From positions 1-7,726 of the forward strand of contig JAHLLK010000186.1 in the NCBI GenBank assembly GCA_020444165.1: DNA of 7,726 nt, read 5' to 3'. The translations under genes were made by a program, and so were the position numbers. Shown piece by piece: positions 1 to 6,461 of the stretch. The notes under the pieces were generated by a model. That model searched no databases. It worked only from the letters and a program-made list of their open reading frames with translations, and was not told the DNA's origin. The DNA comes from Deltaproteobacteria bacterium. GTDB lineage: Bacteria > Desulfobacterota > Desulfarculia > Desulfarculales > Desulfarculaceae. Each line of letters begins with the position of its first letter. Positions within the stretch are counted from its first letter, which is position 1.

Positions 1-978
1 GACGGCGCCATGACCGCCTGGATGGTCGAGGCCCTGAACCCCAACCTGCTGCAGACCCTGGAAGGCCAGCCGGTCTTCGTGCACGCCGGCCCGTTCGCCA
101 ACATCGCCATCGGCCAGAGCTCCATCATCGCCGACCGCGTGGCCATGAAGCTGGGCGACATCCACGTGACCGAGTCCGGCTTCGGCGCCGACATCGGCTT
201 TGAGAAGTTCTGGAACCTGAAGTGCCGCTTCTCCGGCTTGAAGCCCAACGCGGCCGTGGTGGTGGCCACCATCCGCGCCCTGAAGTGCCACGGCGGCGCC
301 CCCATTCCGGTGCCCGGCAAGGCGATGCCTCCCGAGTACAGCGGCGAGAACGTGGGCTGGGTCGAGAAGGGCTGCGCCAACCTGGTCAAGCACATCGAGA
401 CCGTGAAGAAGGCCGGCATCAACCCCGTGGTGTGCATCAACGCCTTCTACACCGACACCAAGGACGAGATCGCGGCGGTGCGGCGGCTGGCCGAGTCGGC
501 TGGCGCTCGCGTGGCCCTGTCCCGGCATTGGGAGCACGGCGGTGAAGGCGCCCTGGAGTTCGCGGACGCGGTCATGGACGCCTGCAAGGAAGAGAACCAG
601 TTCAAGCTCTTGTACGAACTGGAAATGCCGCTGCGTCAGCGGGTCGAAAAGATCGCCAAGGAAGTCTACGGCGCCGACGGCGTGGACTACTCGGCCGACG
701 CTCTGGCCAAGGCCAAGAAGATCGAGGCCGATCCCGAGCTGTCGAAGCTGGGCACCTGCATGGTGAAAACCCACCTGTCCCTGTCCGACAACCCCAACCT
801 GAAGGGCGTGCCCAAGGATTGGCGGCTGTTCGTGCGCGACATCCTGACCTACGGCGGCGCCGGCTTCGTGGTGCCCGTGGCCGGTACCATCAGCCTGATG
901 CCCGGTTCCGGCTCCAACCCCGCCTACCGTCGGGTGGACGTGGACACCGAGACCGGCAAGGTCAAGGGCGTGTTCTAG
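1..978 (+). CDS. fhs: Formate-tetrahydrofolate ligase, C-terminal part (5' truncated by window edge)
   Basis: Formate-THF ligase (10-formyl-THF synthetase) joins formate to tetrahydrofolate using ATP, the first tetrahydrofolate step of the Wood-Ljungdahl methyl branch; it is a soluble cytoplasmic enzyme. The frame is open from base 1 (Asp-Gly-Ala, then Met at base 10), so the gene begins outside the window. About 325 residues are present of a family length near 560-590, so the N-terminal part with the ATP-binding P-loop is missing. Recognisable family blocks include [61 protein letters not shown] and, near the end, [13 protein letters not shown]. The stop is TAG at 976-978. The Met at base 10 lies inside a conserved block and is not the true start. 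A strong hairpin 20 bases downstream suggests its transcript ends before the next operon. The pathway link to metF/metV is clear. Confidence 0.97.
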   Translation, partial: DGAMTAWMVEALNPNLLQTLEGQPVFVHAGPFANIAIGQSSIIADRVAMKLGDIHVTESGFGADIGFEKFWNLKCRFSGLKPNAAVVVATIRALKCHGGAPIPVPGKAMPPEYSGENVGWVEKGCANLVKHIETVKKAGINPVVCINAFYTDTKDEIAAVRRLAESAGARVALSRHWEHGGEGALEFADAVMDACKEENQFKLLYELEMPLRQRVEKIAKEVYGADGVDYSADALAKAKKIEADPELSKLGTCMVKTHLSLSDNPNLKGVPKDWRLFVRDILTYGGAGFVVPVAGTISLMPGSGSNPAYRRVDVDTETGKVKGVF

Positions 979-997
979 GACTCGTCTTGGATTGCCC

Positions 998-1035
998 CCG
1001 GTTGCCCTGGGAGGTTCGCCTCCCAGGGCAACCGG
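998..1035 (+). terminator. Perfect 17-bp hairpin with TTCG loop after fhs
   Basis: The left arm 998-1014 and right arm 1019-1035 are perfect reverse complements of 17 bases, joined by a TTCG tetraloop closed by G-C, one of the most stable loop types. It starts 20 bases after the fhs stop codon, where a transcription terminator is expected. It lacks a proper T-tract (the next bases are ACATGTTG). It may therefore terminate weakly, act with Rho, or protect the fhs mRNA 3' end. The symmetric stem would work on either strand. Confidence 0.65.
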
Positions 1036-1099
1036 ACATGTTGCAAAGTTCACAAGCCGGTATTCTGGAATAAGTAGCAGATTTATTAGGAAATATTTT

Positions 1100-1129
1100 T
1101 TGTAGCGGGAAGTTGCCCCGAAGTATAAG
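1100..1129 (+). promoter_or_regulatory. Candidate sigma-70-type promoter for the hdrA operon
   Basis: TTGTAG at 1100-1105 (3 of 6 matches to TTGACA) is separated by 18 bases from TATAAG at 1124-1129 (5 of 6 matches to TATAAT). An AT-rich stretch at 1081-1099 lies just upstream and could act as an UP element. It lies after the fhs hairpin and upstream of hdrA. If used, the transcript would carry a leader of roughly 350 bases. This is a pattern match only. Confidence 0.35.
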
Positions 1130-1152
1130 ATCAAATTCACAAGTTTATTTTT

Positions 1153-1205
1153 CCGGCGGGAGGAGACCAAAACCGGTCAAGCGGAACGGGCCAGACCCGG
1201 CCGCC
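1153..1205 (+). promoter_or_regulatory. Foldable leader segment, possible three-way junction
   Basis: Three short complementary pairs nest within 53 bases: GGCGG 1155-1159 with CCGCC 1201-1205 as a closing stem, GACC 1165-1168 with GGTC 1175-1178 (loop AAAACC), and CGGG 1187-1190 with CCCG 1196-1199 (loop CCAGA). The segment is directly followed by a terminator-like hairpin, the order expected of an attenuator leader or a short RNA. The stems are only 4-5 bp in a GC-rich sequence, so chance is a real alternative. It matches no riboswitch class I recognise. Confidence 0.25.
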
Positions 1206-1208
1206 AAT

Positions 1209-1250
1209 CCGAGAACCACCATGGGGTTTTCCGGTTTTCTGTATTTTTTT
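1209..1250 (+). terminator. Candidate intrinsic terminator/attenuator in the hdrA leader
   Basis: CCG plus AGAACC (1209-1217) pairs with GGTTTT plus CGG (1225-1234, one bulged C, one G-T pair) around a 7-base loop. The stem is followed at once by a T-rich tail, TTTTCTGTATTTTTTT, at 1235-1250. Stem plus T-tract is the form of a Rho-independent terminator. It sits about 240 bases before hdrA and after a promoter candidate, so it could end a short RNA or serve as an attenuator for the operon. The stem is moderate in strength and the tail is interrupted by C and G. Confidence 0.4.
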
Positions 1251-1281
1251 CAAATGTTTGCGCTGTAAGGTCCTGGAGCCC

Positions 1282-1312
1282 TTGCCGCGGGACACAATTT
1301 TTAGGCTATAGC
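1282..1312 (+). promoter_or_regulatory. Second, weak promoter candidate with near-palindrome
   Basis: TTGCCG at 1282-1287 (4 of 6) and TATAGC at 1307-1312 (4 of 6) are separated by 19 bases, longer than ideal. The presumed -10 lies in a near-perfect dyad at 1301-1315 (TTAG, one extra G, CTATAG, CTAA), which could be an operator. It would place transcription start after the terminator-like hairpin, giving a leader of about 170 bases. Support is weak. Confidence 0.22.
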
Positions 1313-1373
1313 TAATCAAGGTGCGCCGGGAGCGGACGTGGCTGGCCCCGGTGGCTGACTTTCCGGCGCGCTG

Positions 1374-1397
1374 GGCAGGTCTCCCTTGGAGGCTGCC
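1374..1397 (+). promoter_or_regulatory. Leader hairpin upstream of hdrA
   Basis: GGCAG 1374-1378 pairs with CTGCC 1393-1397, and inside it CTCC 1381-1384 pairs with GGAG 1388-1391 around a CTT loop, with a small internal GT/G asymmetry. The hairpin would bury the GGAGG at 1388-1392, the only Shine-Dalgarno-like sequence in front of the possible short ORF at 1403. It has no T-tract and is not a terminator. Confidence 0.3.
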
Positions 1398-1402
1398 ACG
1401 AT

Positions 1403-1477
1403 ATGAGGCCCTGGACGGCCTGGCCCTCCTGGGCGAAAACCACTGTGCGGAGCCCTTGGCATCCGCCTGTTCTATGA
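1403..1477 (+). CDS. Possible Trp-rich leader ORF (24 codons)
   Basis: An ATG at 1403 opens a 24-codon frame ending in TGA at 1475-1477. A GGAGG lies 10 bases upstream at 1388-1392. The TGA overlaps the GAGGA (1476-1480) that serves hdrA, so ribosomes finishing here would be placed on the hdrA start by translational coupling. Four of 24 codons are TGG (residues 4, 7, 10 and 19), which is unusual, but TGG is frequent in off-frame reading of GC-rich DNA. There is no homology signature. It is as likely to be chance as real. Confidence 0.15.
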   Translation: MRPWTAWPSWAKTTVRSPWHPPVL

Positions 1478-1487
1478 GGACCGTTAC

Positions 1488-4400
1488 ATGGCAGACAAAG
1501 ACCAGAAAAAGGTCGGAGCGGTAATGGTGGTCGGCGCCGGCATCGCCGGCGTGCAGGCTTCTTTGGACCTGGCCAATGCCGGCTATTTGGTCCACCTGGT
1601 CGAGAAGACTTCGGCCATCGGTGGACGCATGGCCCAGTTGGACAAAACCTTCCCTACCAACGACTGCGCCATGTGCATCATCTCCCCCAAGTTGGTGGAG
1701 TGCGGCCGTCACCTCAACATCAACATCATCACCAACGCCGAAGTGGAATCCCTGTCGGGTGATCCCGGCAATTTCGAGGTGAAGGTCCATCAAGAGCCCC
1801 GCTACGTGGACATGGAGGCCTGCACGGCCTGCGGCGACTGCATCAAGGAATGCCCGGTAACCGTGCCCAACGAGTTCGACCAGGGCTTGTCGCAACGTAA
1901 AGCCACCTTCAAACGCTACGCCCAGGCCTATCCCAACGCCTACTGCATCACCAAGGCCGACCGGCCTCCCTGCAAGATCGCCTGCCCGGCCAATCTGAAC
2001 GTGCAGGGCTACGTGCAGATGGCCAAGGTGGGCAAGAACCTGGAATCGTTGTCCATCATCATGCAGGAGCTGCCCCTGCCCGGCACCATCGGCCGCATCT
2101 GCCCCCACCCCTGTGAGGATTCCTGCCGCCGGCTCCAGGTGGAGGAAGCCATCGCCATCCGCGACATCAAGCGGTACGTGGCCGATGAGGTGGGCGTGGA
2201 GAACGTGGCCCAGCCCGAGGTGGAGCCCCGCTCCGAGCGGGTGGCCATCGTGGGCGCCGGCCCGGCCGGCCTGTCCTGCGCCTACCACCTGGCCCGCAAC
2301 GGCGTCAAAAGCGTGATCTACGAGGCCCTTCCCGTGGGCGGCGGCGCGCTCCGGGTGGGCGTGCCGGACTACCGGCTGCCCCAGGAGGTGTTGCAGAAGG
2401 AGATCGACAACATCGTCCGCATGGGCGTGGAGATCAAGTACGACAGCCCCATTGGGGGGGACGTCAGCTTCGCCAGCCTCAAGAACGACTTCGACGCGGT
2501 GTTCCTGGGCGTGGGCGCTCCCAAGAGCTTCAACCTGAACGTGCCCGGCGAGGACCACGCCAAGGTGGTGCCGGCCCTGGACTACCTGCAGAAGGTCGCC
2601 CTGCATCAGGACGTGCCCACCGGCAAGAGCGTGGTGGTGGTGGGCGGCGGCAACGTGGCCGTGGACGCGGCGCGCACCGCGGTGCGCGAGGGCGCCGAGA
2701 AGGTCACCATGGTCATGCTGGAGTCCGAGGACGAGTGCCCGGCCAGCCCCTGGGAAATCGACGAAGCCCGGGAAGAGGGCGTGGAGATCCTGCACCGCTG
2801 GGGCGTGTTCGAGATCAAGTGCACCGGCGACCAGCTTGACACCCTGGTCCTGCAATCCTGCCTCCGGGTGTTTGACGAGAACAAGCGCTTCTCCCCCCAG
2901 TACGACGACTGCAAGCTGAACGAGCTTAAGCCCGACCTGGTCATCACCGCCATCGGTCAGCGCACCGACCTGGCCTTCCTGGGCGCGGACCACGGCCTGG
3001 AGCTGACCCCCCGGGGCACCATCGCCGCGGACAAGAAGACCATGGCCACCAACCTGCCCGGCGTGTACGCGGGCGGCGACGTGGTGACCGGCCCCTGGAT
3101 CGCCATCGGGGCGGTGGCCGCCGGCCGCGAGGCCGCGGTGAGCATGCTGCGGCAGTTCCAGGGCCTGGAGATCGACGAGGGCCGCGAGAAGCTGGAGATG
3201 CCCAGCGAGGAAGAAGCCGACTGGAACCCCATCCCGGCCAACATCAAAAAGGCCGGGCGGGCCAAGCCGGTCCACCGCGGGGCGGCCGAGCGCGCCAAGG
3301 ACTTCGCGCCTTTCGAGTCGGCCCTTACCGCCGAACAGATCCAGGCCGAGGGCGAGCGCTGCCTGAACTGCGGAGTTTGCTGCGAGTGCCTGCAGTGCGT
3401 GGAGACCTGTAAGGCCAAGGCCCCGGCCCACGAGCAAAAGCCCCAGGACCTGACCCTGAGCGTGGGCAGCGTGATCCTGGCCCCCGGCTTCGACGCCTTT
3501 GACCCCTCCATCTTCGCCACCTACTCCTACGCCACCCACCCCAACGTACTCACGGCCATGGAGTTCGAGCGGGTGCTGTCGGCCTCGGGTCCCTACCAGG
3601 GCCATCTACAGCGGCCCAGTGACGGGGCGGAGCCCAAGAAAATCGCCTGGTTGCAGTGCGTGGGCAGCCGCGACATCAACCGCTGCGACAACGGCTACTG
3701 CTCGGCTGTCTGCTGCATGTACGCCATCAAGGAAGCGGTGATCGCCAAGGAGCACTCCCACGAGGAGTTGGACACGGCGATCTTCTACATGGACATGCGG
3801 ACCTACGGCAAGGACTTCGAGAAGTACTACGACCGGGCCCGGGACGAGCACGGGGTGCGCTTTATCCGCAGCCGGGTGCACAGCATCGACCCCATGCCCG
3901 GCGACATGCTGCGCCTGCAGTACGCCACCGAAGACGGCGAGATCAAAGAAGAGCTCTTCGATATGGTGGTGTTGTCCGTGGGCCTGCAGACCAGCCCCGA
4001 GGCCATCGAGACGGCCAAACGGCTGGGCGTGGACCTGACCAACTACAACTTCAGCGAGACCAGCTCCTTCGCACCGGTGGGCACCAGCCGTCCCGGCATC
4101 TTTGCCTGCGGCTGCTTCGCCGGTCCCAAGGACATCCCCCAGGCGGTGATGGAGGCCTCGGCCGCGGCTTGCGCGGCCAGTGTGGACATCGCCGAGGGCC
4201 GGGGCACCCTGACCAAAGAGGTGGTGTACCCGCCCGAGGCCGCCGTGGAGGGCCAGGAGCCCCGCATCGGCGTGTTCATCTGCAACTGCGGCATCAACAT
4301 CGGCGGCGTGGTGAACGTGCCCGAGGTGACCGAGTATGCCGCGGGCCTGCCCTACGTGGCCTATGCCGACCAGAACCTGTTCACCTGCTCCCAGGACACC

Positions 4401-5918
4401 CAGGGCAAGATCAAGGCCGCGGTGGAGGAGCACAAACTGAACCGGGTGGTGGTGGCCTCGTGCAGCCCCCGCACCCACGAGCCCCTGTTCCAGGAGACCA
4501 TCCGTGAGGCGGGCCTGAACCCCTATCTCTTCGAGATGGCCAACATCCGTGACCAGGATTCCTGGGTGCACCAGGGCCTGCCCGAGAAGGCCACCGAAAA
4601 GGCCAAGGACCTGGTGCGCATGGCCGTGGCCAAGGCGGCCTTCATCGAGCCGCTGCACCAGGTCAGCCTGCCCTTGTACAAGTCCGCCGTGGTGGTGGGC
4701 GGCGGCGTGGCCGGCATGAACGCGGCCCTGTACCTGGCCGACTCCGGCTACCCCGTGACCCTGGTGGAAAAGACCGACATCCTGGGCGGCAACGCCTTGC
4801 ATCTCCTGAACACCTGGAAGGGTGAGCCGGTGGTGCCCTACGTGGAGGACCTGGCGGCCAAGGTGAAGGCCAACGCCAACATCAACCTGCTGATGAACAG
4901 CGAGCTGGTGCAGACCAAGGGCTTCGTGGGCAACTTCATCAGCACCATCAAGGGCGAGGACGGCCGGGAGACCGTGGTGGAGCACGGCGTGGCCGTGTTG
5001 GCCACCGGTGGCCACGAGTCCAAACCCACCGAGTACCTGTACGGCGAGAACGACAAGGTCCTGACCAGCCTGGAGTTTGACGCCAGCCTCCGGGGCGATC
5101 CGGACCTGCCGGGCAAGCTGGGCGCGGTGGCCTTCATCCAGTGCGTGGGCTCCCGGGAGCCGGAGCGCCCCTACTGCTCGCGCCTGTGCTGCACCCACAG
5201 CGTGGAAAGCGCCATCAAGATCAAGGAAAAGAGCCCCGAGACCCAGGTCTACATCATGTACCGCGACATCCGCACCTACGGCGTGCGGGAGGACCTGTAC
5301 AAGAAGGCCCGGGAGCTGGGGGTCCTGTTCTTCCGCTATGACCTGGACCACAAGCCCCAGGTGGCGGCCGACGGCGACACGCTGACCATCACCGCCCGCG
5401 ACCACGTGCTGGGCCGTGAAGTGAGCATCGACGTGGATCGGGTGGTTTTGGCCGCGGCGATCCTGCCCAACGAGATGCACAAGCTGGCCGAGGCCATGAA
5501 GGTCAACACCCAGGCCGAGGGCTTCCTGCTGGAGGCCCACATGAAGCTCCGCCCGGTGGACTTCGCCAGCGACGGTCTCTACCTGGCTGGCCTGGCCCAC
5601 TTCCCCAAACCGGTGGACGAGGCCATTGCCCAGGCCGTGGCCGCGGCCGGCCGCGCCATGACCATCCTGGCCAAGAAGGAAATCCTGGTGGGCGGCGTGG
5701 TGGCCACGGTGGACCCGGACAAGTGCGCCGTGTGCCTCACCTGCGTGCGCACCTGCCCCTTTGGGGTGCCCAAGATCAAGAACGGGGCGGCTTTCATCGA
5801 GGTGGCCTCCTGCCAGGGTTGCGGCGCCTGCGCCGGGGAGTGCCCGGGCAAGGCCATCACCCTGCAGCACTTCACCGACAAGCAGATTCTGGCCAAGGAA
5901 CACGCGGCCATGGTTTAA
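1488..5918 (+). CDS. hdrA: Tandem HdrA fusion with inserted GltD/NfnL-like NAD(P)H oxidoreductase module
   Basis: This 1476-residue cytoplasmic iron-sulfur flavoprotein belongs to the heterodisulfide reductase subunit A family. Domains in order: HdrA FAD domain copy 1 (GAGIAG 16-21; DCAMC 59-63) interrupted by a ferredoxin motif (Cys112, 115, 118, 122); a GltD-like insert at about 145-605 with N-terminal Fe-S cysteines (162, 166, 205, 209, 213), FAD site GAGPAG 256-261 and pyridine-nucleotide site GGGNVAVD 386-393; a cysteine cluster 625-641; the rest of copy 1 to about 905 (QCVGSRD 723-729; Cys738, 742, 743); the HdrA N-terminal domain (about 926-1060; Cys932, 934, 967, 992); FAD domain copy 2 (GGGVAG 1071-1076; Cys1219, 1230, 1234, 1235); and two [4Fe-4S] motifs (Cys1413-1423 and 1442-1452). 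The ATG at 1488 has GAGGA seven bases upstream and begins just before the first FAD fold. Followed by mvhD, metV and metF, it is most likely the electron-bifurcating or electron-transfer core of a methylene-THF reductase complex. No in-frame TGA occurs. The exact electron acceptors are inferred. Confidence 0.93.
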   Translation: MADKDQKKVGAVMVVGAGIAGVQASLDLANAGYLVHLVEKTSAIGGRMAQLDKTFPTNDCAMCIISPKLVECGRHLNINIITNAEVESLSGDPGNFEVKVHQEPRYVDMEACTACGDCIKECPVTVPNEFDQGLSQRKATFKRYAQAYPNAYCITKADRPPCKIACPANLNVQGYVQMAKVGKNLESLSIIMQELPLPGTIGRICPHPCEDSCRRLQVEEAIAIRDIKRYVADEVGVENVAQPEVEPRSERVAIVGAGPAGLSCAYHLARNGVKSVIYEALPVGGGALRVGVPDYRLPQEVLQKEIDNIVRMGVEIKYDSPIGGDVSFASLKNDFDAVFLGVGAPKSFNLNVPGEDHAKVVPALDYLQKVALHQDVPTGKSVVVVGGGNVAVDAARTAVREGAEKVTMVMLESEDECPASPWEIDEAREEGVEILHRWGVFEIKCTGDQLDTLVLQSCLRVFDENKRFSPQYDDCKLNELKPDLVITAIGQRTDLAFLGADHGLELTPRGTIAADKKTMATNLPGVYAGGDVVTGPWIAIGAVAAGREAAVSMLRQFQGLEIDEGREKLEMPSEEEADWNPIPANIKKAGRAKPVHRGAAERAKDFAPFESALTAEQIQAEGERCLNCGVCCECLQCVETCKAKAPAHEQKPQDLTLSVGSVILAPGFDAFDPSIFATYSYATHPNVLTAMEFERVLSASGPYQGHLQRPSDGAEPKKIAWLQCVGSRDINRCDNGYCSAVCCMYAIKEAVIAKEHSHEELDTAIFYMDMRTYGKDFEKYYDRARDEHGVRFIRSRVHSIDPMPGDMLRLQYATEDGEIKEELFDMVVLSVGLQTSPEAIETAKRLGVDLTNYNFSETSSFAPVGTSRPGIFACGCFAGPKDIPQAVMEASAAACAASVDIAEGRGTLTKEVVYPPEAAVEGQEPRIGVFICNCGINIGGVVNVPEVTEYAAGLPYVAYADQNLFTCSQDTQGKIKAAVEEHKLNRVVVASCSPRTHEPLFQETIREAGLNPYLFEMANIRDQDSWVHQGLPEKATEKAKDLVRMAVAKAAFIEPLHQVSLPLYKSAVVVGGGVAGMNAALYLADSGYPVTLVEKTDILGGNALHLLNTWKGEPVVPYVEDLAAKVKANANINLLMNSELVQTKGFVGNFISTIKGEDGRETVVEHGVAVLATGGHESKPTEYLYGENDKVLTSLEFDASLRGDPDLPGKLGAVAFIQCVGSREPERPYCSRLCCTHSVESAIKIKEKSPETQVYIMYRDIRTYGVREDLYKKARELGVLFFRYDLDHKPQVAADGDTLTITARDHVLGREVSIDVDRVVLAAAILPNEMHKLAEAMKVNTQAEGFLLEAHMKLRPVDFASDGLYLAGLAHFPKPVDEAIAQAVAAAGRAMTILAKKEILVGGVVATVDPDKCAVCLTCVRTCPFGVPKIKNGAAFIEVASCQGCGACAGECPGKAITLQHFTDKQILAKEHAAMV

Positions 5919-5934
5919 GACCGTAAAGACCCAG

Positions 5935-5958
5935 CCGGGGGACCCGCCGGCCCCCCGG
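5935..5958 (+). promoter_or_regulatory. GC-rich hairpin between hdrA and mvhD
   Basis: CCGGGGG at 5935-5941 pairs with CCCCCGG at 5952-5958 around a 10-base GC-rich loop. It starts 16 bases after the hdrA stop, within the 100-base gap before mvhD, the largest gap in an otherwise tight operon. It is followed by TTTC and a run of seven A rather than a T-tract, so it is not a good terminator on the + strand. It may protect or process the mRNA and set different amounts of HdrA and MvhD. Confidence 0.4.
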
Positions 5959-6018
5959 TTTCAAAAAAACGTACGGGTGAAAAATGACCATGCGGTCCAA
6001 GATAAGGGAGGTTGAATA

Positions 6019-6444
6019 ATGGCCGAAAATTTCGAGCCTGCCATCATAGCCTACTGCTGCCGTTTTTGAGCGTATTCGGCTGCGGACCTGGCAGGTTCCA
6101 TGCGACTGCAATATCCCACCAGCATAAGAATCATTCAGCTTCCCTGCTCCGGCCGGGTGGATATCCTCCACCTCATCCGTGCCTTTGAAGACGGGGCCGA
6201 TGGCGTTTACGTGGCTGGCTGCATGGAGGGCGACTGCCACTTCATGACCGGCAACTTCAAGGCCAGGCGCAAGGTGGCTTACGTGAAGAAGGTGTTGGAA
6301 GCCCTGGGCATCGAACCCGAGCGCATCGAGATGTTCAACATGAGCTCGGCCGAAGGCCCCCGTTTCGCTCAGGTGGCCCGCGAATTCACCCAGCGGATCA
6401 AGGACCTGGGCCCCAGTCCCGTGAAGGCCGTCAAAGCGGCCTGA
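6019..6444 (+). CDS. mvhD: MvhD-family [2Fe-2S] protein, selenocysteine-containing (UGA at 6067-6069)
   Basis: MvhD (hydrogenase delta subunit family) carries a [2Fe-2S] cluster and links HdrA to its electron-exchanging partner, here most likely MetV/MetF. The ATG at 6019 has a strong AGGGAGG (6005-6011) seven bases upstream. Reading through the in-frame TGA at 6067-6069 gives 141 residues, a normal family length. The motif Cys13-Cys14-x-x-Sec17 followed by AYSAADLAG corresponds to the family's CCxxC-x-Y-x-x-A-D-L-A-G block, with Sec in place of the third cysteine. Other cluster or conserved cysteines are Cys43 (in CSGRVD), Cys68 and Cys73 (in GCMEGDCHF). Reading stays in family homology on both sides of the TGA, so this is recoding and not a broken gene. 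A caller that stops at TGA would report only 114 residues starting at 6100. Sec in this family is known from methanogen VhuD. Stop TGA is at 6442-6444; metV follows after 17 bases. Confidence 0.95.
6067..6103 (+). promoter_or_regulatory. Selenocysteine UGA codon and putative bacterial SECIS hairpin
   Basis: Bacterial selenocysteine insertion needs a stem-loop directly after the UGA, bound by SelB. After the TGA at 6067-6069, bases 6082-6103 can fold: GC (6082-6083) with GC (6102-6103), then GGA (6084-6086) with T97-CC (6097-6099), a bulged U at 6096, and CC (6087-6088) with GG (6094-6095). The apical loop is UGGCA, or GGC if U-A closes it. The loop begins about 20 bases after the UGA and has G at its start, within the usual bacterial spacing and loop rule. 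The fold was made by eye; the exact pairing is less certain than the recoding itself. Confidence 0.75.
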
Positions 6445-6461
6445 TTTTACGAGGTACGATT

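Larger units (their letters stand above)
979..1487. other. Intergenic region between fhs and the hdrA operon
   Basis: This 509-base gap holds no convincing protein gene. From left to right it contains the fhs-terminating hairpin (998-1035), an AT-rich stretch (about 1060-1150) with a sigma-70-like promoter candidate, a short foldable GC-rich segment (1153-1205), a hairpin followed by a T-rich tail (1209-1250), a second weak promoter candidate with a near-palindrome (1282-1315), and a GC-rich leader (1320-1487) with a hairpin and a possible 24-codon ORF. The ORFs that cross it in other frames, including a GTG-started one at 1321-1524, have no recognisable family signature and run into hdrA out of frame. 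No tRNA or known riboswitch was recognised. Confidence 0.6.

Noticed and set aside
1005..1028. tRNA-like T-arm (GGTTCG followed by CC) in the fhs downstream hairpin
   Set aside because: The bases form the tip of a perfect 17-bp palindrome. There is no acceptor stem, D-arm or anticodon arm around them.
1221..1268. Short hydrophobic ORF starting ATG 1221 (15 codons)
   Set aside because: It has no Shine-Dalgarno, lies in the loop and T-rich tail of a terminator-like hairpin, and its Phe/Leu content simply follows from the T-run.
1321..1524. GTG-started 67-codon ORF overlapping the hdrA start
   Set aside because: It runs out of frame into hdrA, has no ribosome binding site ahead of the GTG and no recognisable motif.
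1137..5903. Two long antisense open frames on the - strand (1137-3605 and 3606-5903)
   Set aside because: They lie opposite the strongly supported hdrA fusion, are rich in Gly/Ala/Val/His/Leu repeats typical of reverse reading of G/C-ending codons, and show no domain signature.
1488..5918. QmoA/QmoB-type sulfate-reduction protein
   Set aside because: QmoA and QmoB are HdrA-like, but the GltD-like insert and the neighbours mvhD, metV and metF point to the methylene-THF reductase complex, and no qmo or apr gene is present in the window.
6067..6099. mvhD as a pseudogene, or a gene starting at ATG 6100
   Set aside because: Homology continues in the same frame across the TGA with Sec at the usual cysteine position. 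The good ribosome binding site belongs to the ATG at 6019, and a start at 6100 would remove the conserved CCxxU and ADLAG region.
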